Shown: positions 52,571 through 64,000 of the stretch, in pieces
How the letters are laid out: the number at the start of each line of letters is the position of its first letter
Numbering within the stretch: the stretch's first letter is position 1
Assembly (NCBI RefSeq): GCF_037975245.1
Contig: NC_092569.1
Coordinates: 15,807,501-15,871,500 of the forward strand
DNA from: Apostichopus japonicus
Taxonomy: Eukaryota; Echinodermata; Holothuroidea; Aspidochirotida; Stichopodidae
Direction of reading: 5' to 3'
DNA length: 64,000 bases
Program-made: the position numbers and the translations under genes
The notes under the pieces: model-generated
Told to the model about the DNA's origin: nothing
The model's database searches: none
The model's input: only the letters and a program-made list of their open reading frames with translations

Positions 52571-55369
52571 ATGAGCTAAATAATGCTTCTTTTTTTTATC
52601 ATATTTGTTCTTGTTCCATTCAAACCATTGCTTCCATGTTTATTCTTTGCTTGTTAATCCGAAATTAGTGTTTTACTTAATTCTTAGTAAAGTGATTCAA
52701 ACTGGCTGCTTTGTGGCTAATTCAATACTTTATTCAAAATTCTTGCAGTGAGCGTGATTCAAACGTTCTTCAAAATTTTTAATAAATACAAGTCTTACTA
52801 GTAATCTTAGTTTTCATGCAGTTCGACCATGTCGACTAATCATGTAAATGAGACTTTACGATTTGTTCTCTCAATATGAATTCATAGTACACTTATTCAT
52901 AGTGTATAACATTTTCATATATCCTTATAACGCCCCTGTACATGCTCGGGAGTCTGCTTCAATGACCCAGGATACCTACCCCTCACAGTCAATAGAAGAA
53001 GTAATAAATATAAACTACAAAAGTTCCTATTCATCGCTTCGGTGTTCATCTTTTTCAAAAGATAAGAGTATTATTTTAATTGTTACAGATCCTTTAATTT
53101 AACAATAGATCTCTATTTGGAAATATACTGACATATTATTTAATTTCCATGTCAATTTGAGGGTCTATAGCAATTTAAAATAAATATCTTTTGCAATTAG
53201 TACTCTTCATTTTGTTGCACGGATATGATACAATTTTAATACTTTTATTTTAAAATTGTAATGACTGCATGCTTTAAAGGTGGCTGCAATGACAACATAA
53301 TTTTACCTTACGTTTTTTTTTCACTTATAGTTACAACTTTTCATCAATAAAAATAAGGCAAATGAGTGATTGAAACCATTGTCATAAATTTTTACAAACA
53401 TGTAGTATTCACTAGCATATTCCTTAATTAGGTAAAATATAGAATTATTTGTATCCCCAGTCGTCATTAAGTGATCATCGTTAATATAGCTGCACCGATA
53501 AATATATTTTGTTCTTCACATTTCCATATGCTTATATTCCTTTTCCCACGTAGCCAATCTCTGTTGTTTGGTAAGCGGTGCAAAAACTAACAGAAAAGTT
53601 ACCTAACTAACAATAATCATAATTGAAATTAGTAATATTATTCACCAGAATTTGGTTCCAAAAAAAAAGGCGAAAGATGAAACTTAAGAAAAGAAATATG
53701 TTAGGTTATATCGGGAACATAGTGACGCTTCACAAAATATAACATATTGCATGTTTGCGTACATGCGAGCTGTGTGTCGACCCAAAAAAAATAATATAAT
53801 CAACATATAAGGTACCGTAAATAATTCATTTGTAGTCGAAATCAGGATTCAGCATTTCGAATATTTACCAACTGACAATCACACCTTATGCACAGGAGGT
53901 GCTTTTATCACTTATTATTGCCGATTACCTGTTTTATATTGCTCTGAAAATATTGATTAAGAACAGTAAGAAACAGGAAATAAATTGGGCAGCTTAACAG
54001 TAGATGTATGCCATTAATGTTGAATGTTAAGTTCTGAATACCACTGTCTAACTGGTACAGATCATCTCATCTCAACCAAGAAAACTCATCTGTGGTATTC
54101 TATTCACATTATTAATACATATACATCAATCTACATATTAGGTGATGTATGCAGCTAGTTTTTAATGGTATCTAATAATAAAGCAGAGGAAATTAAAAAC
54201 TAACGAAGATCCAGATTGTCCCTTTATGTTCAATATCAATTTCTTCCTACTCCATTCGAAACTTGTTTTAAGAGTACAGCCTCAATTTTCGTTTGGAACT
54301 TTGGACTATACTAAGAGATCATATTCTACGTTCTTTCTCTTCCCTTTACAAACTATCCCTTCTTCGTTTATACAGTAATTTGTACGTTCCAGTGGTTTGG
54401 TGATCCCAAATCAAGTTTCTGTAAGTTTGGAATACTATCTTACGATTTTCTTCCAGTAGCATCCCGTACTTAACTGACAAATAACTGATAAATAACTGTC
54501 AGCTGCATCATACTCGATAGCCCGTAGCCAAGAATTCTGTAATATGGACACTATATTTGTGTAATATAAGTTGTAAAGTTATATATGATACAGCACTAGA
54601 TCGTTATACTTGCGGTAAACTAATTTTAAACAGTGCAAATATTCGACAAGAAAGAAACTTACGTCAATTAAAAGCCCTATCGACATTAAATCACAAATAT
54701 AATGTGGTTTCTGCGTCTAAATAGAGGTTCTTATTAGATAAATGCTACCCATCACTGGATAGATGAAAAGTTAACATTTTATGGCATTATTATTACCGCA
54801 TGTACTTCCATTCATGTTCTTTAACATGCAAGCCATAAAGATATGAAAAACGATGTCATCTTACGGCTTTGTGACACTTTTCCAGAAGGAAAATATTGTG
54901 GCGGATTGGTATAGACTATAAACGGAGTATGACACCTAAGGCCTGCAATCTGGCATATAGCATGGCTTGATTCTGGTGTGCAAGATAAGATCATATCGTT
55001 ACGGTACTCTACCTTCTAACCAATAAAAAGTTTGAAATATTAGTATGTTAGAAGCTCTGGTAATTTTGTTAGCGAGCCCTGGATAAATTCACAAGGGTTC
55101 ACACGTCATTGAATTGTGCCTGTCGGACAAAAACAACTATAACAGAAAAATGTATGATCGCGTGTGCATATGTTTATTACAGTTAACCTTGACCTCAATT
55201 TTATTACATCTCCGCTTCCTCGCGTGCAACTTGAAGCTGTTTAATTGAAATCATGCATGATGCTTTTCTATAAGTGTTTGTTCTCATCAAAATACAGTTC
55301 CTTTTTCAACTATTGCATAAAGCATAGTTGTGATTAAAACAATAAGTCAGTTCTCATTGCCATTAATAA

Positions 55370-55832
55370 AAATACTAACTGGCATATTGAACACAAAAGA
55401 AAAGTTATAAAAGGAGCCACTTTTTAATGTTAGCTACCTTGAACTGACATGATTATCGAGAGATTAATAGCTAATACAATTCTAATATAATGGTTTTGTT
55501 ACTGTCTTTGTTGCAGTTGCCGCCAATGAATACACTTTTTGATATGCTCAGCTCAGGAAAAAACTGTATTAAATACGTAAATTTTCTTCAATGTTATTGA
55601 CAGTGAGTAACAAAAATTTCATTTCATTTACTACGTTGTTGATTTCTGATAGGATGATATGCAGATAAACCTCCACTGCTGTAATTTAACGAGAGTTTTA
55701 GCTATCAATTCATCACATACATTAATGAATATACTTAATTGTATATTGAACACAAAAGAAGAGGGTAGGAATCGAGTCCCGGACCTTGTGTCACAGAGCG
55801 AAGTTCGTACCACTTGACCACAGTGATTCTAC
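55370..55832 (-). mobile_element. tRNA-derived SINE-like copies
   Basis: On the minus strand an A-box-like word (tgtggtcaagtggtac, 55807-55822) and a B-box-like word (ccgggactcgattcc, about 55769-55783) stand at tRNA spacing, followed by cttcttttgtgttcaatat. The last word recurs at about 55384-55401 without a tRNA head, in the same orientation. The region may therefore hold one full and one truncated copy, or one element with a direct repeat. Outer limits are approximate. Confidence 0.5.
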
Positions 55833-57783
55833 TGATGTGTGAAGCGTATAAAGTGGCTTTGTATAACTGCTAATGAGGGCGTATTACCCAATTGTTATGA
55901 TTGTACAGAGTGCACCCCTGGTGCTTTTTTATCTGTAAATGTACTCAGATTACCACTTTTTGTAGGCAAACCAAGTCGTAAATAAGTAATAAATGTGTAG
56001 CAAGTGGTATTTACATCAACTTAAATATTTATAATCAATTATCTTCAATGTTTGCTGTTTTTGCATTAAAACAATGCTTAGGATGTTCACTATCTTCCAA
56101 TAAGGAATAGATGGCATCCTACGCAACATTTCTATTCCAACATTAGTTGAAATATGTTTATACCTGTAAGAGTGGTAAATATTCTATATACCCTTCAATT
56201 AAAGAAAAATTATGCATACATAGGCTATGAGATTTACAGCAATTAACTACTCTATTGGGTTAGGACAATTCTACGACGTTTGTAAAGTAAATTGTTCCTT
56301 TTTTATCTTGTAAGCTCATTTTTTTTAAGGAATATAAGAGTGCAGTGGCTTTGCTCAGGTCTGTTGACACTTCTGTAAAACAGACGCTTCGCCGGTACCA
56401 TATATTGCCCACAATTGAGATTAAAAATATGAATCGTAGGTTCAATGTCAGATTAATCGTTTCATATATGGCTTCAATGATGAATAAATGAAGCGCTTTG
56501 CCTTGGGCAGACAAAGAGTAATTTTCGCCTCAGTATAGACATAGCTATGATAGTAAATATCAAATCAGTGTTTCAGCTCACTCTGAATGTCTTAAGTACT
56601 GTGGACAGGTATAATGTCGGTAATCATCTAATCTGCTGAACATTTTAAATATGATTCTTTCCAGACACTCGTTGTATATGAGGTCTAAACAATATTACAA
56701 ACTTAATGCGGCGATCTTAACAAAGTAAGAGCTCTAAATTTTTTGGCAATTCTCTGTGTATATTGACTATAGTTTATTTTCATGAATGTGTTTTTAGAGT
56801 GTTTTATAGGACGTCTATTACAATAAAATGAAGTTTTGACAAACATGATTAGGATTTCAATATTATATGATGTTTTTTATATGTGCTTTATTATTTGAAA
56901 ATATAAACTCAGGACCAGGAGAGCCTGGTCGATATATAGTAATACCATGTAATATTACGGTTGAATAAAATTTGCCCCAACTTTTAATTTGCCAATATGT
57001 AATTTTTCATTTGATATCAGAGAGGAATAAGTCATTTGCGTTTCCAGGTTTAACAAATTTTCCGTTTCATCGTCAATTGTTCACTGTAATTTTTCAGCTT
57101 GTTGGGTCTTAGAAAAAAAGAAAAAGAAAAGAAATGATAAGAAAAGAAAAAAAAATGTCATACTTTCACCTTTTACAAGAACAACTCACCTATTGCAAGT
57201 GCACGACTGGTGTTAAATGGGAACAATTAATGCATTGGGTGGAAAACCCTCACCCCCACACTTTTTAATTTTAAACAAAAAAGGAAATATTTTTCAGCTC
57301 ATGCTCGTGTTTAGAACTACTCACTTTCAATCTATTAATAGCCTATACCTCGCAGTGCATCATTTGTCGTCCAAGGTTTTTGTTTTCTTTCTATAAACCT
57401 CCCTTACGTTAATGACCCCAGAGTCGCTTCTGCTTCTATATAAAATCCTTTATTCGCCTCTGGCCCTTTCATAAAGGTTGAATTTCCCTATGCACGTCAC
57501 TGTAGTATTCAATACACTATAAATAAATCTCTTGGTGATATTCCTTTCTCCATGTATTCCTTGTTATGTAGGGAGTATTACCCACATGTAAAGATATCCC
57601 AGTCCTAGAAGTGTTGAGCCCGTTGTCGAGTTTGGTGAGTGAAGCATACGTTTAGTTGGTTCTGTTGATGCAAAGAATTATTTTCACAAAAAGAAATCTT
57701 AGTTAGTTCAGTATGCAGAGCACAAGGCTTTTAATACTCAGAGAGATAGTTGAATCATTTTCCTGGCCAAAAATATAATAAAA

Positions 57784-57807
57784 TAATAATAATGATGATG
57801 ATTATGG

Positions 57808-57846
<39 letters not shown>

Positions 57847-57862
57847 CGACGACGACGACGAC

Positions 57863-57940
<78 letters not shown>

Positions 57941-58071
57941 CATGACGATCATGACGATCATGACGATCATGACGACCATGACGATCGTGACGATCGTGAC
58001 GATCATGACGATCTTGACGATCGTGACGATCGTGATGATCATGATCATGATCATGATGATCGCGATGATGA
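57784..58071. repeat. GAT/GAC compound microsatellite
   Basis: About 290 bases: (GAT)n, then (GAC)n, (GAT)n, (GATGAC)n, and finally CATGACGAT-type 9-mers that decay into gatcatgatcatgatc. Both strands appear open across it only because the repeat lacks stops. Confidence 0.95.
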
Positions 58072-59387
58072 TTTCACTACTAATTATCAATTTAAATTTA
58101 TAGAAAACCTCATCGATAATTGGACTTTGTTCATTTCGTTCGCAATCATAAATATAGTATTTCATATAAAGAATGAGAAAATTGTAGAGATGTCCTTTCC
58201 CGTTGTTGTAAACAAAAATAGATATCTTGCTTTGAAAAAAAACTGCTTCTTAATGAACACATTATCAACATCTAAAATGAAAGAGGCAGTAGCTGGATAT
58301 ATCCAAAACAAGTGCTCAATATGCTCAGTTCAATGTTACAAATGAGACGCTAATCATATCTTGATAATTGTAACCTGAATAAACTAAAAGTTTCTCATAG
58401 CAAGATAATCCACAAGATACCCCACAGTCTAAAACAGTAGGCATAATATATTCAAATAGCACAAACTTTAGCTTCATCAAATGAAATTTCTGAAGAATGA
58501 AATTATAGAAAAACTAACGATAGAGATAGATATATATTCACAGTTCCTGCAGTGTTAGGTGAAGTACTCATTGCACTACTTTATTAATACATGTCATTTG
58601 GCATATAAGCATATAACCACTTTGGACCAATTTTGTATCTACATTATATTGGTATACTGATATTTACTTAAGAATGAAGGTGATCGTGCAAAAAAAAAGA
58701 AATGGATGCTCATTGAAAAATTGTCATGAAACCTCTAAGGCAGTTCTCTTTTTAATGATTTGCTACAATCTGTGTAATCATTAATATATATGATGTAAGG
58801 AAGGTAATTAACCAGTTTCTCTATTCAGAGTCATTAAATTGCTAACACTTCAACTCCATTCAGTGCTTCAAATAACGAGCATATGCCTTTTCAGTGACAT
58901 TTTGTTAACATTCAACCTCTTTTTTAATTACTTTTCGAATTCATAAAGAGCTTGTCTAGTAACAATAGCGCGTCTGCCTTAGCTGGGAATAAATAAAAGG
59001 TTATCACATGAATCAAATAAGAAACGGTTCAAAATATATCTACTGATCATGAATAGACCGGAAGCTTTACCAAGCTTTATCTCTTGTATAAGTATACGTT
59101 ATATATTGCTGGAAGATTGAATTTTTGTCTAATTCTAATGAAGATAACTAAATGTAAACCTAAGTGACAAAAGCTGATCATACGTCAATGACGTAATCAC
59201 ATCGTTGTACAATTCGTGTTCTGATATTGATACTTATTCGTTTCGTCCATTCAGCTTTAAGTTACATGTACATATTTGTTGAGACTATGTTATTTATTCT
59301 ATATTAAAGACATCACATCATCCAACTCGGTCATTCAAAAGTTTACGGAAACACCAATTACAAGTAGAGCGGTCAACTTAGAACACA

Positions 59388-62300
59388 ATGGAGAGAAATA
59401 TTTTTTTTCAGCTTTTCAATTTGGCACTAATCCTCATCGATATGACGGATGCAGGAAGTAAGTATATATTTTTACATGATAATAAGAGTTACGGATTCCA
59501 TTTTCTTTCTATTTACCAATAACAATATGTTGAGTCTTTTGAAGTTCCCATGGGGTTGTCAGGCTGTCTTGGTTTAGGGGTTTGGGAATACAGAAAGTAT
59601 ATTCTGTTCTGTTTTAAATTGTGTTTCTGTTCGGTTAACTATGTTGACTTCCAATTTTCTATATCACATCATTTTTAGACATAATGCAGCAGGTTTGAAG
59701 TTTTATAAAAGGCTTATTTTGGCAACCTTGTGAATTTAAAGCAACGTGAGCAAGGCAACTTTCAGCAAATTTCGAGCAAGGGTTCTTCAAGAATAATTCA
59801 CTTTCATGGGTACTCGAGCTACTTGAATATTAACATCATTACCCCTCCCTACATATAGCTAGATTATAGAACAGTCTAGATTACAGAACTTTGATGGTAA
59901 AATATAAACCATCGGCAGGCTTACCTATATTCTATTAACTTCTGCATGTCTAATTGGAGTTTTCTTGTGATATTATAGTCACACCGGTTGGTATCTAGGA
60001 ATATGTTGTTTATGGTTCCTAGGGTTATTGATATATGACAATCGTATGTTACTTAATGACCGAGTTCTGAGTGTTCTATCACCCTTTCATCTATAAGATA
60101 TTTAATACCCAGTAAACTGTAGTTCGCATATGATATTGGTAAGTTAAAGTTTAAAGTTGATTTATTTTAATCCTAGACCCAATGCTAAGTCTAAGGTTAG
60201 GATAACTGTTATCGCGCAAACAGTTAGGCAGACTATCTAAAAAATTGATTAATCTGCTGTTAGCGGTCAATGGGGGTGTCGCTATGTACGGGAGAATGTA
60301 TACACCAGTCATCCAAAGGTAATATCAACACATATCGCCACAAAAGTCAACCTTTTGTTTTTCTTCAAATGTTTGCCCACTTCAAATATTCCCCAACTTC
60401 ATTCCGATCTTGGTTTAATTTGCGCAGTCGTTACACAGTGCATTATTTGTAATGGACTGACTGATTACGTTATACATGTCGTCTTAACTTAAGTCTAGTT
60501 CTAAGTATTTTTTATCAGGGATGCAATGTCACAAAACTGCCAAATGGATTAGTTGTCTAAAGTTATACCACATAACTGTCCATCATACCTAGAAAATTTC
60601 CTCACTTTCAGTACAGCCAGTTTAACATGTACAGAAAACTATATGGACTGGGATATGCAGTACGAGAACTGCTACCAGAAACTTAATTTATGTTTTGACG
60701 ATTTCAATATTGGTTATCTATACCATCCATTTTATTTAACCTTTATACATTTACTTCTTTTGTAAATTTTGCAAAATTTCCATATAAAGGAAGCCACTGT
60801 TTACCTTCAACTTGTAAAAGTAAGTAAAAAGTAAACAGAACACAGAATGTTGTCGAATTATTATTTACAAATTATTATTTGTCACAAAGTTGATGTATTT
60901 CCTGTGTCTGTGATTTAGGTGGTTTTCAAACTTGACGTCTTCCTAGCTTGTTTAATTTTTCATTTAAACCAAAAATACTAATGCAAAATACCATTGTTTC
61001 AGAGACAGCATTTAATATCGGTATGTGTTGGTTCGTCATATAAATTGACAGTATTATCTCTTTATGCTCTGAGTGCATGATTTCACGAGTTAAACTTTAT
61101 ATAACAAATTTCGGTCACCAAATACATTTCATCCTTCTCACCTCAATTTGAAAGTATTCTTTCAATCATTGTAATTTTTTTGGGAATATAAATTATAGGT
61201 CAATGTGATATTACCCCTTTAATGATGTATGATCTTACAATTTTCGCATTCATAGCAACATTTTGTCTATATAGACAGCCTTTTTAAATATCTGCTTATC
61301 TTTATTTTGGTCTGTAAACATAACATAATAACGAAAAGAAGACCACTAGATTAGTAAATGATAATACACGGACATATTATTATCTGGTTAGAGGGGAATG
61401 CGTTATCAATTTAGCTGCTAAATTAATTGTGTTGTTAATTTTCATTTTCATTTTAAGATTTTCCACTATCATTCATATGTTCGATTCATATGTCTGGTTA
61501 ATCATATTCTTATTTTTCACCATCTTAAACCACTTTCATTTGAAAGCATGATGTGTCTATAGTCAAAAATGTAGTGCAAACTAACCAGAATGAGGGCTTA
61601 GTTCAACACAGTACTATTTATATTTAATTGAACCGACTTAACAGTATTGATATTGCTACAATATTGTTCATAAACATCATTCCTATCCTATTTTAGGTAA
61701 GACAATGCAAAAATCAGAGGAACCAACTACTGCAGTCACTACTGAACCACTAGGCACGACTCTAGGTAAGTCCCGTATCATATCAAGCGCCCTGCTGATA
61801 TCATGTGATAATAGAATAAATCACATTAATTTTGCATTAATGTGCATTTTGATTTAATTTACATGCTCTCTCTAAAGTCGCAATCAGCTTTCCGCCGTTA
61901 TTAGGATGTTACTACATGGTAAAAATGAAACAAAACATAATAATCATGATATTTCAAAACTAAACTGCTCTTATCTCTATGCAGGTTCTTCGATATATAC
62001 GTGTCCTCCGAACATGATCTATGGAAACTGCACTTGTGAAGCAACATGTGAAGATCCCAAAGGAGAGTCTGCTTGTAACAGTACCTGTTTAGGTAGCACG
62101 GGCTGTATCTGCAAAGCTGGATTAATGCTGAATGGAAGTGACTGTATCAGTGCGAGTAAATGCAGCTGTTTCGTTACAGAGGCCGAGTTGGTTATATCGG
62201 TGAGTGCTGTGACATCTATTTAAATGTAAGATGACATTTCTTATGGATATTTGAGCACAGAATTAAATTTTATCTGACAACTATTTTTTTCTTCCAACCT

Positions 62301-64000
62301 AAAATTTTACATATGATCTGTTTTAGAATGGAAAAACATACGTTAACGATAACTGCACCCAGAAGTGTTCCTGTAGCAATAACCGACTGATCTGTGAAGG
62401 CTACAGATGTGATACCAATGCTGTGTGTGATGTCGAGAATGAAGTACGAAAGTGTTATTGTTAATGATGGATACGAAGGTGACGGTGAAACTCGCGAGTT
62501 ATTGTATACAGACTGTCAGGAAGTTTATGACGCTGGACAAAGACAAGATGGGGTTTATACAATCATGCCTACTGGATGGCCTGGTTTACCATTCAACGTA
62601 TCTTGCAAAATGGAAAACAACGGAGGATGGACTGTAAGTCTTGAATGAAGCAATATCAATATTTCAAGTATGCTTTTGTGAGTTTTTGTTGATTAAGTAT
62701 ATTGTAGACGGTAATGCACAAGTCAAAGTCCAAGATTCTGTTTTCGGTTTGGTTGCACTTTAATAATACCTCACCAGGTATTCAGTGTATCGAAATTGCT
62801 TTAGCGGAAGCAATGTGTGACAATCCTAAAATTGCCCACCCCCTAAAGTAAACAAAAACAAAGAAAAGTCTTACATATGTCTACTGAAATAGTATTCTAT
62901 CAATATATATTCGTGCGTTGTGTCTTAAATTAAGTTTGTCTGCTAGCATGCTTCACGACTCTCATCATTATCTTTCTTTTATTATATTTACTTGCTATCT
63001 TTTCAGGTGTTTCAACGTCGTACTGATGGCTCTACGAGTTTTGATCAAAACTGGGCTGCGTACAAGGACGGGTTTGGTGACAGCAGGAACTTATGGCTAG
63101 GAAATGAAAAGCTTCATTACTTGACGAACCAAAGAAACTACAAGCTTCGCTTTGACATCACTACTTCTAGTGGATCGGCTAAATATGCTGAGTATACAGA
63201 ATTTCAAATCGAGTCTGAAAGTACCAACTACACAATGAATAAACTGGGCAATCACAGTGGAAATACAGGTTTGTTACATGTTTGATATTAGAGCCTTGCC
63301 TTGGATATTAGGTCAAGTTAAAGTTCCTAGTATGTTCACAATAAACTTCATGCGAAAATGGTCGCCGAGGTTTCAACACATCTTGATATTAAATATTACC
63401 TACAAAATCTGTAAAAAGTACAGAAACCCTTACAAAGAAGGTTTGATGAAACACCCCCCTCCCCATCCTCACCCTCTTTTCAAAATTCACGCACAAAATT
63501 TCTACGGTTGTATATACGAGATAATAATCAAGTTTATAACTAATGTGAAGAACCATTTTTACATTCACCAGTTTTGGTGTTGTAATATTTGATGCGCAAA
63601 GAAGGTTTTGTCGCGGACAGGATTTGAGTAAGTGATCTTCACAATGACAAAAAAATATCGTCCCATCTGGACCCGTTACTTTAAAGAAACAGTACAGTGT
63701 TAGATATTATTGTATCATCTTATCAATTGGATACCGGTGGTATCATTTACAAAATATTAAAGTAGTCTGACAAGCCGATGAAAAAGAATATGTGCGGAAT
63801 GAGCAAGCACCAGTCTAAGGACATGACATATCATGGAAGAAAAATACGACCACATATCTTCACAGAACCATTAACAGAGAACGAAGGTTTCCAGTAAACG
63901 CATACTACTAACAGAATAATGTTTCTTACAAGATCTGTGAAACAATTATACGAAGAAGTGCCACACACCTTGTTTGAAGACAAATACAACCTAAGAAATA
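59388..64000 (+). CDS. Gene D: related secreted TIL/EGF/fibrinogen-domain gene, cut by window end, frame broken
   Basis: Exons seen: 59388-59457 signal peptide (MERNIFFQLFNLALILIDM, phase 1 end); 61697-61765 Thr-rich linker (EEPTTAVTTEPLGTTL); 61985-62199 TIL (YTCPPNMIYGNCTC to CISASKC); 62327-62633 TILa, EGF-like and FReD start; 63007-63268 FReD middle (WLGNEKLHYLTNQRNYKLRF). The last exon should lie about 1.3 kb further, outside the window. No first-FReD exons were found between the linker and TIL. The fourth exon is 307 bases, against 306 in gene A: an extra T at 62461-62462 turns tgt-aat-gat into tgt-taa. In the same exon the last EGF Cys is Arg (GDGETRELLYTDC). The FReD exon is nearly identical to gene A. 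Either a young pseudogene or a base error in the assembly; the exon 1 call is less certain than the rest. Confidence 0.7.
59458..61696 (+). other. Intron 1 of gene D (2.2 kb)
   Basis: No family exon recognised. A Cys-containing open stretch follows ttcctcactttcag at 60612, but its open frame does not fit the phase left by exon 1. Confidence 0.45.
63269..64000 (+). other. Start of the last intron of gene D
   Basis: Aligns well with the first part of intron 7 in genes A and B (shared words include atcgtcccatctggacccgt), including a poly-C rich segment near 63452. No exon before the window end. Confidence 0.65.

Larger units (their letters stand above)
52571..59387. other. Long stretch without recognised genes (unit D)
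   Basis: 6.8 kb of AT-rich DNA. Seen here: a SINE-like copy near 55370-55832 and a GAT/GAC microsatellite at 57784-58071. The remaining open frames (for example 52848-53102, 56260-56514, 58127-58345) show no family motif, no signal peptide and no repeat elsewhere in the window. Confidence 0.55.
51816..64000. repeat. Diverged fourth unit D
   Basis: After 51818 the block-start motif reappears in damaged form, and a decayed promoter and exon 1 follow at 52320-52570. From 52600 to about 61980 no alignment to units A-C can be followed by eye. Similarity returns in the exons and introns of gene D, from 61985 to the window end. This is either an older duplicate or one that has been heavily rearranged. 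Confidence 0.6.

Noticed and set aside
57750-58165. Open frames of 117 and 136 codons
   Set aside because: They exist because the GAT/GAC repeat has no stops; Met/Thr and Ile/Val composition only.
60553-60765. Open frame with several Cys and aromatic residues after a good acceptor at 60612
   Set aside because: The open frame does not match the phase left by exon 1 of gene D, no clear donor follows, and there is no family similarity.

Overview
The window reads as nuclear DNA of a marine invertebrate animal. It is AT-rich, intron-rich and full of small DNA transposons, SINE-like copies and microsatellites. Its only convincing host genes are a tandem family of secreted proteins. They combine fibrinogen C-terminal domains (FReD, the lectin-like domain of ficolins and FREPs), a TIL/TILa cysteine-rich module and an EGF-like stretch. 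An echinoderm, perhaps a sea cucumber, would fit, but that is inference; no species marker was seen.

Layout: three tandem segmental-duplication units, A (1-16155), B (16156-33544) and C (33545 to about 51815), each carry one plus-strand gene in the second half of the unit. A fourth, much more diverged stretch D (51816-64000) carries a decayed first exon at 52490-52570 and, further on, a related gene cut by the window end. Genes A, B and C each have eight exons: signal peptide; short Ser/Thr-rich linker; two exons of a first FReD; one TIL exon; one exon with TILa, EGF-like part and start of a second FReD; then the two remaining FReD exons. With the linker exon included, all exon phases close exactly and predict 555, 556 and 549 residues without an internal stop. 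The first FReD always lacks its third exon (calcium site and binding pocket); the second is complete. Gene D has a different signal peptide and linker, no first FReD, and a one-base insertion in its TILa/EGF exon.

Differences between units: a TTAA-flanked transposon with a THAP relic lies in A only; a 953-bp insertion, and a 1192-bp hAT element in the 5' leader of the gene, lie in B only; a SINE with a long (AAT)n tail lies in C only. A block of about 1.2 kb in intron 1 is present in one, two and three copies in A, B and C. Gene C also carries a palindrome of about 3.7 kb (arms about 1.8 kb) that places antisense copies of its own exons 2 to 5 in its first intron. Relics of a last FReD exon in the intergenic parts of A and C show that an older gene of this family decayed there before or during the duplications.

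Likely role: secreted pattern-recognition proteins. The last exon of each copy has a Cys/Ser/Tyr-rich insertion beside the predicted ligand pocket, and that is where the paralogues differ most. This is the best candidate in the window for a diversified, undescribed recognition system.
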